Source of the DNA: Lentisphaerota bacterium
GTDB taxonomy: Bacteria; Verrucomicrobiota; Kiritimatiellia; UBA8416; JAIOPI01
NCBI GenBank assembly: GCA_021413965.1
Contig: JAIOPI010000004.1
Coordinates: 310,001 to 374,000, forward strand
Direction of reading: 5' to 3'
DNA length: 64,000 nt
Shown here: piece by piece, positions 7,631 to 16,877 of the stretch
How positions within the stretch are numbered: the first letter of the stretch is position 1
Layout: each line of letters starts with the position of its first letter
Made by a program: the position numbers and the translations under genes
The notes under the pieces: model-generated
What the model was told of the DNA's origin: nothing
The model's database searches: none
The model's input: only the letters and a program-made list of their open reading frames with translations

Positions 7631-10600
7631 ATGGCCAACATGAAACGGCTGGGAAGTGTGTCAGCGCGCGCAGCAGCTGGTCTGCTGGCCGCCTGCATGG
7701 GACTGGACGTCGCCACGGCGGCCCCGCCCTATCTCTCCGCTGCGCCGCGGTCCCTCGGCCCCTCCAGCCGTCGCACCCCTCTCACCATCACCGAAATCAT
7801 GTACAACCCGGCGGGAACGACGACCCGCAGCCTGGAGTACATCGAACTGTTCAACACCGAGCCCGTCGCCCGGGACGTGAGCGGCTTCGCCCTCACGGGA
7901 TCCGCCAACTTCACCTTCCCCAGCAACACGGTCATCGCCGCGCGCAACTTCCTCGTGGTCGCGCGCGATCCCACCGCCCTGGCCGCCCATGGCGGGCTCA
8001 CCAACGTGCTCGGGCCGCTCGATGCCGAACTGCCAAACGACGAGGGTACCGTGCGACTGCGCAACAAGCAGGGCGCCATCGTGCTCGCCGTGGCCTACGC
8101 GGACACGGCCCCATGGCCAAAGGCGCCAGACGGCACCGGCCACTCGCTCGTGCTCGCGAGGCCGGACCTTGGCGAAGCAGAACCCGAGGCCTGGACCTGG
8201 AGTGCGTGGCGGGGCGGCTCGCCCGGCGACGTGGACCCCGCCGTCAGCGATCCACGCGATGGCATCGTGATCAACGAGTACCTCGCGCACACCGACCTGC
8301 CGCAGGTGGATTTCATTGAACTGTTCAACACCACCACGCAACAGATAGACGTATCGCTTTGCACGCTGAGCGACCAGCCCGCCACCAACCGCTTCACCTT
8401 GCCGCCCGGCTCCGTCATCGCTCCGCGCGGATTCCTGGCCTTCCTGCAGCCACAGCTCGGCTTCTCCCTCAGCAAGAGCGGCAGCGATATCTTCCTTCGC
8501 AATCCCCCGGACACCCGCGTGCTGGATGCCATCCGCTTCGGCGCCAAGGCCAACGGCGTCTCCAGCGGTCGCTATCCTGACGGGACGCCGGACCTGCACG
8601 AACTGACGACCCCCACCGCCGGAACCACCAACGCCCCCTTGCGAATCCGCGATATTGTCATCAACGAAATCATGTTCCATCCGATCTCCGGTGATGATGC
8701 CGACGCCTACGTCGAGTTGTTCAACCGCGGCACGGGAACGGTTGACGTCAGCCGCTGGCAGCTACAGAAGGCCATCACCTTCACCATCCCCCCGTCGACC
8801 TTCATCCCGCCAGGCGGTTTTCTCGTCATCGCCCCCGACGCCACGAACCTGATCGCGCGCTACCCCCAGCTCACGTCCGCCAATACGGTCGGCAACTATG
8901 CCGGGACGCTGTCCGACCGCGGCGAACGCCTCGTCCTCGCCATGCCCGACGATCCCTTGTTCCCGGATCTCGACCTGGTCACGGTCGACGAGGTCACGTA
9001 CGACGACGGCTGGGGACCGTGGACCGATGGCGACGGCAGCAGCCTCGAGTTAATCGATCCCCGCAGCGACAACCGGCGCGCCAGCAACTGGGCCGGCAGC
9101 TCGGAAACCAACAAGAGCACTTGGACGTCATTCGAGACGACGGGTACCCTGGCCAACAGCATCGCCGCCAACAACACGCTGAACGTGTTCCTGATGGGAG
9201 CCGGCGAGTGCCTGCTCGACGATGTGCAAGTCGTGGTCGGCGGCACGAATCGCATCAGCAACTCCGGGTTTCAAAGCAACACAAGCGGCTGGACGTTTCA
9301 GGGCGCTCACATCCGCACCTCGCACGAGATGGCGGAAGGCTACCAAAGCACGCGCAGCCTCCACCTTCGTGCGAGCGCACCGGGATCGGCCAATAATCGC
9401 GTGGAAGCCACCCTGTCGGCGGCACCGGTCGATGGGCAGTTCGTAACCATACGCGCCAAGGCCCGCTGGCTCGCCGGCTGGCCCATCCTGGTGCTGGCCT
9501 TGAATGGCGGCGGCATGGAGGCCGCCGGCACGCTCACGCTGCCGGTCACTCTGGGCAGCCCGGGACTGATCAACAGTTGCGCCGTGACCAATGGCCCGCC
9601 GGCCATCGACGACCTCGCGCACGCCCCGGTGCTGCCGGGCGTGCTCCAGCCGGTTGTGGTGTCGTGCCGCGTGCACGACCCGGACGGACTGACCTCCGTA
9701 ACCTTGAATTACCGCCTCGACCCCTCGCCTGCCTACGTGAGCGTGGCCATGAACGACGCCGGCACCGGCGGCGATCGCATCGCGAGGGATGGCACCTACA
9801 GCGGGACGATTCCGGGACAGGTCGGCAACACCATGGTGGCCTTCTACGTCGACGCGCGGGACAATGGCGTGCCGCAGGCCGCGCGCACCGCGCCCGCGTT
9901 GGCGCCCACCCGGGAGGCGCTCGTGCGTTTCGGCAGCGCCATCGAACCCGGCGTGCTGGGCACATACAACGTGTGGATCACCCAGGCCACGCTGGCCACC
10001 TGGAACACGCGCGATCTCTACAGCAACGAACCGCTCCCGCTGACGTTTGTGTATGGAAATCACCGCGCCGTGTACGACGGCGGCATACGCTACCGCGGCA
10101 ACTCCCGCGTCTTCGACGGCCCCACGAGCTACGCGCCTGCCAACGATTCCAAGACCCCCAACCAGGCCCGCGGCGCGTTTCACGTCGAGGTCAACAAGCA
10201 CGACCGCGTGCTCGGTGCCGACGAACTGAAACTGGACTCACTAGGACAGATCGGCCGCCAGTACACGCTGCAGGGCGAACGGCACTGCTACTGGATCGCC
10301 GAGCAGCTGGGCATTCCCTACGTCTATCCCAGGCTGATTCACCTGCGCATCAACGAGTCGGACCGCGGGGCGCTGGAGGATCTGCAGACCCCGGCACGCG
10401 ACTTCGCGGAAAGTTGGTCGCCCACCCATGTTGCCCCGCGCCTCTACAAGCTGGATCAGGGCAGCGCACTGGACAACATCACCCGTGACGGCGTCAAGGC
10501 CGCGTCGCGCTACCGGGCCATCTGGGTGCCTAGCCGCACGGAGCAGCCGCGCGATGACTTCAGCTCGCTCTACCCGCTCATCGACGCGTTCAACTCCGTG

Positions 10601-13015
10601 AGCAACACGATCTACGAGGCCCGCGTCGGCGCCCTCATCGACCTGGAGGACTGGCTTGGCTATGTCGCCGTCAACCATATCGTCGGGAACGAGGATAGCT
10701 GGGGCTACTTCTACTCCCACAACGCCTACCTGGAGGCTACGCCGGGTCATCGCGCGCGCCTCTTCATGTATGACATGGACTGGAGCCTGGGCTTCACCAG
10801 CGCAGGCTATGACGACAGCATCTTCCATTGCCAGCAAGCCGAGATTGCCCGATTGCTGGCCTACCCGCCGTTCACGCGCATGTACTGGCGGTTCATGCAG
10901 GCCGCCATCGAAGGCCCCCTCTCCGCCTCCCGCAGCGATCCGGTCATGGACGCGTGGTACAGCGCACTGGTCACCAACCATGCTCACGTCGCCTATCGCA
11001 GCACCACGGCGCCCCCCTACACGCCTGACCAGCCATCCCCCTCCACCGGACTGAGCCTGCGCAGTTTCGTCACCGGGCGCCGAACGTATCTCAACACGCA
11101 GTTGGCCGCGCTTTCCGTTCCGTTTGCCATCACGAATAACAATGGCAACAACTACTCCACGCTGGCGCGCCAGACGACGCTCATGGGCCGCGCCCCCGTC
11201 ACCGTGGCCACCGTTCGGATCAACGGCATCGAGCAGCGCGTCGCCTATCCCTCGGTCACCACATGGGAAACCACGATTGGACTCAAACAGGGGGCCAATG
11301 TGCTGCAGGTGGAGGGGGTTGACCGGTACGGCAGCCTCGTGGGCAGTGACTCGATCACCGTCACGAGCAGTTTCGCCACGCCTTCTCCCGCAGGCAAAAT
11401 CATCCTGAACGAAATCCACTACCATCCCTCCGTGCCGGGCGCGGAGTTCGTGGAGATCGTCAACCGCTCGGCCTCTGACACGTTCGATCTGGCAGGCTGG
11501 CGCCTCAATGGGGTCGATCTGGTGATCAAGGGTGGCACGATCATCGGGCCGGGCCAATATCGCGTCGCCGTGCAGGACCTGCAGGTGTACGCCGTGGCCT
11601 ACACCAATGTGGAGCTGTCCGTCGGGCGCTATGATGGCAGCCTCGACGACGGCGGCGAAAACCTCCAGTTACTCCGCCCGCTCGGCGGCGATTCCTGGGA
11701 CGTGATCGATGAAGTGCGCTACGACAACCAGCCTCCCTGGCCCGCGGCCTCCGACGGCCAGGGATACTCACTGCAACTGCTGGACCCCGATCTCGACAAC
11801 CGACGCCCGGGAAGTTGGGCCGCCGCAACCAATGCCGGCCTGGCCGCGTTCACCCCCGGCGCGCCAAACTCGGTGCTGATGGACATCCCGCCGTTCGCCG
11901 AACTGTGGATCAATGAGATCATGCCCACCAACGGCGGCGTCACCGTGGACAATCTGTCCGAGGCAGATCCCTGGATCGAACTCCTCAACACGGGCACGGG
12001 CGTTGTCGATCTGGCCGCCGCCCAGCTTTACCTGACCGATGATCTGTCGCAACTCAATCGCTGGGCATTTCCACCCGGCTGGGTGATGCAGGCCGGCAGC
12101 AGGCTCCTGGTCTGGGCCGATGGCGAAACCTCACAAACCGCCCCGGATTTCCTGCATGCGGGCATTGGCTTGAGCGGATCCACCGGCGTAGTCGCGCTCG
12201 TTCAAAATCACGACGGCCACCCCTACATACTGGATGCCATCTTCTACGCGGGACTCGCACCGGGTCAGTCCCTGGGCTCTTACCCGGAAGGCGATGCGCA
12301 GAACCGGCAGATCTTCCACCAGCCCACACCCGGGGCGGTGAACAATCCGACGTCACAAACCGTGCGCGTCCGCATCAACGAGTGGCTCGCCGAAAACCGC
12401 CGCACGCTGGAAGATCCCACCGGCGGCTGGGATGACTGGTTTGAACTGTTCAACGACAGCCCCGACCTCGTGAATCTCGGCGGCTTTCACCTGACGGATG
12501 ATCTCACGCGCACCAATCAGTTCACGATTCCCGGCGGCACCGCCATCCCCGGTTACGGGTTCCTGCTGGTGTGGGCTGATGAAAACACGGCCACCAACGC
12601 GCCAGGCGTCGACCTGCATGCCAATTTCCGATTGAAGGCCGGCGGGGAAGCGCTGGGCCTGTTTGCCCCGGACGGCACGCTGGTCGATGCCCTGAGCTTC
12701 GGGGTGCAAGCCGACGATGTCAGTGAAGGGCGTTGGCCCGATGGGGAAACCGATGTCCATATCATGGCGTTCCCCACGCCAAAGGCCTCCAACCAAGTCC
12801 TGCGGGTTGGAGCCCTGGCCGTCCAGGCGGGACAAGACACGGTCCTGCAATGGCTGGGAAAATCGGGAACCGTTTACCGGGTGGAGTTCACCTCGAACCT
12901 GACCGCGACGGCGTGGCTGCCGTTGGCCTCGACGACCGGCAGCGCGTCCATCATCGAATACCGGGATGCCGCGGCTGCCGGATTGACTCAGCGCTTCTAT
13001 CGCATCCGGTGGTGA
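7631..13015 (+). CDS. Secreted CotH-kinase protein with six lamin-tail domains
   Basis: 1794 residues with a signal peptide (MKRLGSVSARAAAGLLAACM, cleavage after ATAA). In order: lamin-tail (LTD) domains at about 50-205, 213-340 and 342-500 (each opening with a xINEIM/xINEY-type strand and ELFN), a carbohydrate-binding-like beta-sandwich to 645, an Ig-like domain to 760, a CotH-type kinase domain at about 775-1160 (GGIRYRGNS, DELKLDSLG, FMYDMDWSLGF near 1045), another Ig-like segment, LTD domains at about 1252-1410, 1420-1572 and 1578-1720, and a final sandwich ending in FYRIRW. CotH kinases phosphorylate secreted proteins; LTDs are found on extracellular and nuclease proteins. Probably a surface or secreted protein; its target is unknown. 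ATG at 7640 is an alternative start. Confidence 0.85.
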   Translation: MANMKRLGSVSARAAAGLLAACMGLDVATAAPPYLSAAPRSLGPSSRRTPLTITEIMYNPAGTTTRSLEYIELFNTEPVARDVSGFALTGSANFTFPSNTVIAARNFLVVARDPTALAAHGGLTNVLGPLDAELPNDEGTVRLRNKQGAIVLAVAYADTAPWPKAPDGTGHSLVLARPDLGEAEPEAWTWSAWRGGSPGDVDPAVSDPRDGIVINEYLAHTDLPQVDFIELFNTTTQQIDVSLCTLSDQPATNRFTLPPGSVIAPRGFLAFLQPQLGFSLSKSGSDIFLRNPPDTRVLDAIRFGAKANGVSSGRYPDGTPDLHELTTPTAGTTNAPLRIRDIVINEIMFHPISGDDADAYVELFNRGTGTVDVSRWQLQKAITFTIPPSTFIPPGGFLVIAPDATNLIARYPQLTSANTVGNYAGTLSDRGERLVLAMPDDPLFPDLDLVTVDEVTYDDGWGPWTDGDGSSLELIDPRSDNRRASNWAGSSETNKSTWTSFETTGTLANSIAANNTLNVFLMGAGECLLDDVQVVVGGTNRISNSGFQSNTSGWTFQGAHIRTSHEMAEGYQSTRSLHLRASAPGSANNRVEATLSAAPVDGQFVTIRAKARWLAGWPILVLALNGGGMEAAGTLTLPVTLGSPGLINSCAVTNGPPAIDDLAHAPVLPGVLQPVVVSCRVHDPDGLTSVTLNYRLDPSPAYVSVAMNDAGTGGDRIARDGTYSGTIPGQVGNTMVAFYVDARDNGVPQAARTAPALAPTREALVRFGSAIEPGVLGTYNVWITQATLATWNTRDLYSNEPLPLTFVYGNHRAVYDGGIRYRGNSRVFDGPTSYAPANDSKTPNQARGAFHVEVNKHDRVLGADELKLDSLGQIGRQYTLQGERHCYWIAEQLGIPYVYPRLIHLRINESDRGALEDLQTPARDFAESWSPTHVAPRLYKLDQGSALDNITRDGVKAASRYRAIWVPSRTEQPRDDFSSLYPLIDAFNSVSNTIYEARVGALIDLEDWLGYVAVNHIVGNEDSWGYFYSHNAYLEATPGHRARLFMYDMDWSLGFTSAGYDDSIFHCQQAEIARLLAYPPFTRMYWRFMQAAIEGPLSASRSDPVMDAWYSALVTNHAHVAYRSTTAPPYTPDQPSPSTGLSLRSFVTGRRTYLNTQLAALSVPFAITNNNGNNYSTLARQTTLMGRAPVTVATVRINGIEQRVAYPSVTTWETTIGLKQGANVLQVEGVDRYGSLVGSDSITVTSSFATPSPAGKIILNEIHYHPSVPGAEFVEIVNRSASDTFDLAGWRLNGVDLVIKGGTIIGPGQYRVAVQDLQVYAVAYTNVELSVGRYDGSLDDGGENLQLLRPLGGDSWDVIDEVRYDNQPPWPAASDGQGYSLQLLDPDLDNRRPGSWAAATNAGLAAFTPGAPNSVLMDIPPFAELWINEIMPTNGGVTVDNLSEADPWIELLNTGTGVVDLAAAQLYLTDDLSQLNRWAFPPGWVMQAGSRLLVWADGETSQTAPDFLHAGIGLSGSTGVVALVQNHDGHPYILDAIFYAGLAPGQSLGSYPEGDAQNRQIFHQPTPGAVNNPTSQTVRVRINEWLAENRRTLEDPTGGWDDWFELFNDSPDLVNLGGFHLTDDLTRTNQFTIPGGTAIPGYGFLLVWADENTATNAPGVDLHANFRLKAGGEALGLFAPDGTLVDALSFGVQADDVSEGRWPDGETDVHIMAFPTPKASNQVLRVGALAVQAGQDTVLQWLGKSGTVYRVEFTSNLTATAWLPLASTTGSASIIEYRDAAAAGLTQRFYRIRW

Positions 13016-13078
13016 CGCGTACGCCAGCACGACGCACGCGCGACCGTCAGGAGCTCAGATGGAGTCCAGCCTGCCGGT

Positions 13079-13990
13079 TCAACGCACCGCACTGAACGTG
13101 CCGCTGAACACGGCCACGCCCGCCGCCGAGGTGGCCGATCCTTGGATCGTCCCAACGACCCGGCGATCCACGACCGTTCCCACGTATTGAATTTCACCGG
13201 TGAAACCGTCCTCGTTCACATCGGCCACGAGCACGAAATTCGCACCCGATAGCGGAGTCTCCAGCCGCTGCCCATCGCGCAGGTCGCTCGTCTGGACCAC
13301 GCCCTGGTCCGTGATGGTAATGGTCAGTCCACTGGGATTGCACGTGGTGCCGCCGGTCGGGGCTTGCGTGCAGGTAGTATCCGTTCCCGTGTACGTCCCG
13401 GCATACTCGGAGGTTCCCCCGCCGCCGTCACCTGAGTCCCCGCCACCGCCGCCACCACTGGAGGCGGCGTACGCGATGCCGCCGGCCGCCAGCAGACCGC
13501 CACCAATCAAGGTGGGCTTGACCCACGCCGCCTGTTCCTTCTGCGGCTTGCCGTCCGTACCACTCTTGCTGGCCGACACCGCCGCGCCGCCCTCCGGCGA
13601 CCCCGGCTGCAATTTGACGGTGTACCAGGGGGTTTCCACGGCATTGTCCGCCGCGTCGCGCGCCTCAATGTAGTAGTAGATCTCCTTCAGATTGGTGAGC
13701 TGCGTCTCTGAAATGCTGCCCGCATAGATCTGCGGCCCGGAACTGCTCATGGCAACCTTGAAGGGCGCCGCGTCCCTCGAGGTGGCAAAGAAGAGCGTCA
13801 CGGATTTGGGTGCAGGATCCGCCACCCGCGCCCTGACCGTAATGCTTTGCCCCGTCAGGGCCGTGTTAATAGGAGCGTGATCAATACGCAAGGCACCCGC
13901 GGACGACGCCGCGCGACTACCGGGTAACCCAAGTGACAGGGCCACGAGCAGCACGCAGGCCCGAATGGACAAACGATGTTGAGAATACAT
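13079..13990 (-). CDS. Exported protein with Ig-like and glycine-rich regions, unknown function
   Basis: 303 residues: signal peptide (RACVLLVALSLGLPGSRA), an Ig/fibronectin-like domain at about 35-130 (SITVRARVADPAPKSVTLFF...EIYYYIEARDAADN), a linker, a hydrophobic helix PTLIGGGLLAAGGIAYAAS near 162-180, a Gly/Ser stretch, and a C-terminal beta domain of about 110 residues with a possible disulfide pair (CTQAPTGGTTC). The internal helix could anchor the protein so that the two folded parts lie on opposite sides of a membrane, or it may simply precede the Gly-rich spacer. I do not recognise a family. It converges with the CotH gene, and the glycosyltransferase gene follows it on the other side, on the same strand. 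Confidence 0.65.
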   Translation of the reverse strand: MYSQHRLSIRACVLLVALSLGLPGSRAASSAGALRIDHAPINTALTGQSITVRARVADPAPKSVTLFFATSRDAAPFKVAMSSSGPQIYAGSISETQLTNLKEIYYYIEARDAADNAVETPWYTVKLQPGSPEGGAAVSASKSGTDGKPQKEQAAWVKPTLIGGGLLAAGGIAYAASSGGGGGGDSGDGGGGTSEYAGTYTGTDTTCTQAPTGGTTCNPSGLTITITDQGVVQTSDLRDGQRLETPLSGANFVLVADVNEDGFTGEIQYVGTVVDRRVVGTIQGSATSAAGVAVFSGTFSAVR

Positions 13991-14061
13991 CCGTTCAGCC
14001 TATGGCATTCCACGGCCGCTGCAAGCCAAAAGGAGACAGCCCTCCCCACGGCGACGGCATG

Positions 14062-14874
14062 TCACTGAAAACCGTCTTCGGGCAAATCGCGCGCATCCGG
14101 CAGTTCCTGGTAGCCCTCCTTGCGCGTCTGCTCCAGCTCCCACAATTTGATGTATTTCAGGAAAGCGCCGAAGGAAGCAATCGAGGCGATGGCAAGGCCA
14201 TGGGTGCCGTCGAGAAAGCCGCGGCGGATCACGTACCCTTTGATGAATCGGAAGAACGGGTGCAGGATCAGGTCTGCCCAGCGCAACCGCCCCCCTTCCG
14301 CATAGCGCTGCTGCGCGGTGATCGTGGAGTAGCGATTGAGTCGGTTCAGATGATCAACCACATCGTCGTACGTGTAGTGCCAGATGGGATTCCGAAGGCG
14401 CTTCACCGGCCCGTGCACCACCACGCGATCATGCGGCTCCACCCCCTCCGTGCGCCCGAACTCCTTGTTGAAGAGCCGTAGCTTGACGTCCGGATACCAC
14501 TCGCCATGCCGAATCCACTTGCCCAGGTAGTAGACCTGCCGCGGAAACTCGTAGCCCATGTTCGCCCCCGTACCCCGCGAAAACTCCTCCAGAATCTCAT
14601 CGCGAAGCGCCGGGGAAACTTCCTCGTCCGCGTCCATGAACAGGAGCCACCGATGCGTCGCCAGTTCGCGCACCGTGTTCCGCTGGCCGACATACCCCAG
14701 CCACTGCTGCTGGTAGACGCGATCCGTGAACTCGCGCGCCACCTCGAGCGTGCGGTCCGTACTGAAACTGTCGAGCACCACGATCTCATCGCACCAGCGA
14801 ATGCTCGCAAGACAGCGGCGCAGCTTGTGCTCCTCGTTAAAAACAATGACACAGGCCGAAATTCGTTCCCGCAT
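14062..14874 (-). CDS. Family 2 glycosyltransferase (WaaE/KdtX-like)
   Basis: 270 residues with a GT-A fold signature: ACVIVFNEEHKLRRCLASI at the N-terminus, VVLDSFSTDRT, and the metal-binding DAD at residues 81-83 (LLFMDADEE). The middle part (GWYPD-like HGEWYPDVKLRLFNKE, then VEPHDRVVVHGPVKRLRNPIWHY) matches the WaaE/KdtX branch that adds a sugar to lipopolysaccharide inner core. It would act on the cytoplasmic face of the inner membrane. GGAG precedes the ATG. It stands alone between an exported protein gene and the FHA gene, so the acceptor is not revealed by context. Confidence 0.85.
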   Translation of the reverse strand: MRERISACVIVFNEEHKLRRCLASIRWCDEIVVLDSFSTDRTLEVAREFTDRVYQQQWLGYVGQRNTVRELATHRWLLFMDADEEVSPALRDEILEEFSRGTGANMGYEFPRQVYYLGKWIRHGEWYPDVKLRLFNKEFGRTEGVEPHDRVVVHGPVKRLRNPIWHYTYDDVVDHLNRLNRYSTITAQQRYAEGGRLRWADLILHPFFRFIKGYVIRRGFLDGTHGLAIASIASFGAFLKYIKLWELEQTRKEGYQELPDARDLPEDGFQ

Positions 14875-15057
14875 ACGTGCTCCGTGCTAACCCACCATGC
14901 TCATCGCCGTGGCGAAAAGGGAAGGGAACCGACTTCCGGCGCGGCACGGCACTCGCCGTGCAAAACGCCCCTGCCGCTGTTTCCCGCGTTTACCGTTGGT
15001 CGCATTCGGTTGTGCTTCGAATGGTTTATAACTGGTCGCCCCTGGCCGCACCCGCCG

Positions 15058-16599
15058 TCACGGCTCGGCACGCGTGGTCGCACGCCCCGGGGGCGACTCG
15101 CGCGTCGTGGCGACGACGCTCCGGTCGGGTGTGATCCGCGCCAGCAGGCTGGGCGGGTCCGCCTGCACCGCCTGCAGCGCGCCGTAATAGTAAACCCGCA
15201 CCACGTATCCCTGGAACTGCTCGCTGCGCCCGCTCGCCGGCGTCATGGACGCAGGGATCATGTAAGTGGCCGTCACCGATTTTTCCTCGCCTTCGCGCCA
15301 CGGACTCGACACGGCCAGGTCGCGCGCCTTCCCCGTCGCCCGGCTCAGCGACAGGCGGTCGGTGCGCAGGTCCCGGTCATAGAAAAGGACATCCACACGC
15401 GTCGCCTTGGCGTCCGGCACCTGCATGGGGTCGCCGGGCATCAGGAACACGGTTACGACCCGCATCTCGCGCACCTGCGCCGAATCCGGAAACTTCTTCT
15501 GGTCCGCCGACTTGATCCGGATCCGCCCGCCAAATTTGGGTGTGATCTCATTCCGGGCGCGCGCCAGCCGGGCCGTCTTTTCGCGCGCCGTCTTGCTGAC
15601 ATCCCCCACCGCCCCATGCCGAATCACCTCCTGCCACTGAGCGATCGCGGGATCCAGCAACCCGCGATCCTCGCAGAGCCAGGCCCGCTCCACATACGCG
15701 TCCACGTAGTCAGGCGCCAGGTGCTGCACCCCGTTTAGCAGCTCGTCCGCTTCCGCCAGCCGCTTGGCATCAACCAGGGCACTGACCTCCAGCATCATGC
15801 CTCGCACTTTCTCGTCAATCATGGCCTGAGCCAGCGCATAGGGGTCGGGGCGGTTGGCCGTCGCCACCTCCTCAGCCACGCTGACAGGCCCAATGTCGAC
15901 GGGCGGCGCCAACGGCTCGGGCGGGGGAGCAGCACCTTCCGCGACCGGTGTGGTGGCCATGCCCGAGGGGACCATCACCGCAGTGGGCGGCTCGATGGGC
16001 GTCGACGACGCCAGCGTCTCCGGAACGGCCACGGCCGTCGACTCTGCCGCCACAGGCGCCACGACCGGCGGCAGCAGCAACGGCTCGGCTTCCGGACTCG
16101 CGACCACATAATTCGTCGCGGCTCCGGCTACCGCCTTGGCCGCCTTGGGCAGCGTAATCTCGGTCCCTTTCGGCTGGTCCGAGCCCCACTCGAGCATCAC
16201 CACCAGCGTCAAGGTCGCCAGCGTCACCATCAGTGCCGCCCGAAGACGTCGGCGTCGCCGGTTATTCGGTTCCCTGGCCCCGCGGACTTCCGCCTCGACG
16301 ACCGCCTGCACCAGGAGTCGCGTGTGCCCCAACTCAACAATATCGCCGTGCCGCAGTGTGGACTCCCGCACCCCATGGTTGTTCACGAGCACTTTGCCCA
16401 TGGAACCGAGGTCGACGATGCCCAAGCCCTGCGCCGTGTGCGTCACCCTGGCATGCGCCGTGGCGATTTCCGGATCGTTCAGGCACAGGCCGCATTCCTT
16501 CCCGCGCCCGATCGTCAGAGGGTCCTCGGGGACCGTGATCTGCTGGCCCTTGCGATCGCCGTTTAGAATGACCAACCTGTAAATCATAAAGTGGCCCAT
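15058..16599 (-). CDS. FHA-domain membrane protein with C-terminal repeat-like region
   Basis: 513 residues. Residues 6-95 form a forkhead-associated domain (LTIGRGKECGLCLND, ATAHARVTH, LGSMGKVLVNNHGV), which binds phosphothreonine peptides. A basic stretch RRRRR and one transmembrane helix (about 125-142) follow. A long Pro/Ala/Val-rich linker leads to an alpha-helical TPR-like region (MIDEKVRGMMLEVSALVDAKRLAEADELLNGVQ...) and a final beta-rich region (residues 345-490). The topology suggests a cytoplasmic phospho-sensor with a large periplasmic part. No kinase gene adjoins it. ATG at 16587 (MIYRL) is a plausible alternative start. Confidence 0.75.
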   Translation of the reverse strand: MGHFMIYRLVILNGDRKGQQITVPEDPLTIGRGKECGLCLNDPEIATAHARVTHTAQGLGIVDLGSMGKVLVNNHGVRESTLRHGDIVELGHTRLLVQAVVEAEVRGAREPNNRRRRRLRAALMVTLATLTLVVMLEWGSDQPKGTEITLPKAAKAVAGAATNYVVASPEAEPLLLPPVVAPVAAESTAVAVPETLASSTPIEPPTAVMVPSGMATTPVAEGAAPPPEPLAPPVDIGPVSVAEEVATANRPDPYALAQAMIDEKVRGMMLEVSALVDAKRLAEADELLNGVQHLAPDYVDAYVERAWLCEDRGLLDPAIAQWQEVIRHGAVGDVSKTAREKTARLARARNEITPKFGGRIRIKSADQKKFPDSAQVREMRVVTVFLMPGDPMQVPDAKATRVDVLFYDRDLRTDRLSLSRATGKARDLAVSSPWREGEEKSVTATYMIPASMTPASGRSEQFQGYVVRVYYYGALQAVQADPPSLLARITPDRSVVATTRESPPGRATTRAEP

Positions 16600-16628
16600 G
16601 CCAGACTACTATGACTGAGCCAAAGGGT

Positions 16629-16657
16629 ACTATACATCCCCACCAACCGAATTGGAA
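16629..16657 (-). promoter_or_regulatory. Candidate promoter of the FHA gene
   Basis: On the minus strand, TATAGT (16629-16634) is a good -10; TTCCAA (16652-16657) is a weak -35 at a 17-base distance. The leader would be about 23 bases. Confidence 0.35.
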
Positions 16658-16730
16658 TTCCGCAGTGTGACCAGATTCACGTCCGAAAACGGGGCGCTCG
16701 TTGACGTGCCCGGTAAGGTCGGGCGCCCTG

Positions 16731-16749
16731 AAAAAGCCCGAAGGCCGGG
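16731..16749 (-). terminator. Possible intrinsic terminator downstream of acs
   Basis: On the minus strand a short hairpin, CCCG-loop-CGGG (16737-16749), is followed after one C by five T (16731-16735). It lies about 130 bases past the acs stop. The rest of the 278-base gap between acs and the FHA gene shows no gene. Confidence 0.4.
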
Positions 16750-16877
16750 GGCCTGAGGTCAAGGCTCGCCAGCCGGATTGCACGCATGGTGCCGGGCACG
16801 CCAACCGGCACGCATCCGTGAATTCCGTCGCCGTTTTCAGGGCCACGCGGCAACGCCAGACGGGCGGGCGCCCTGCC

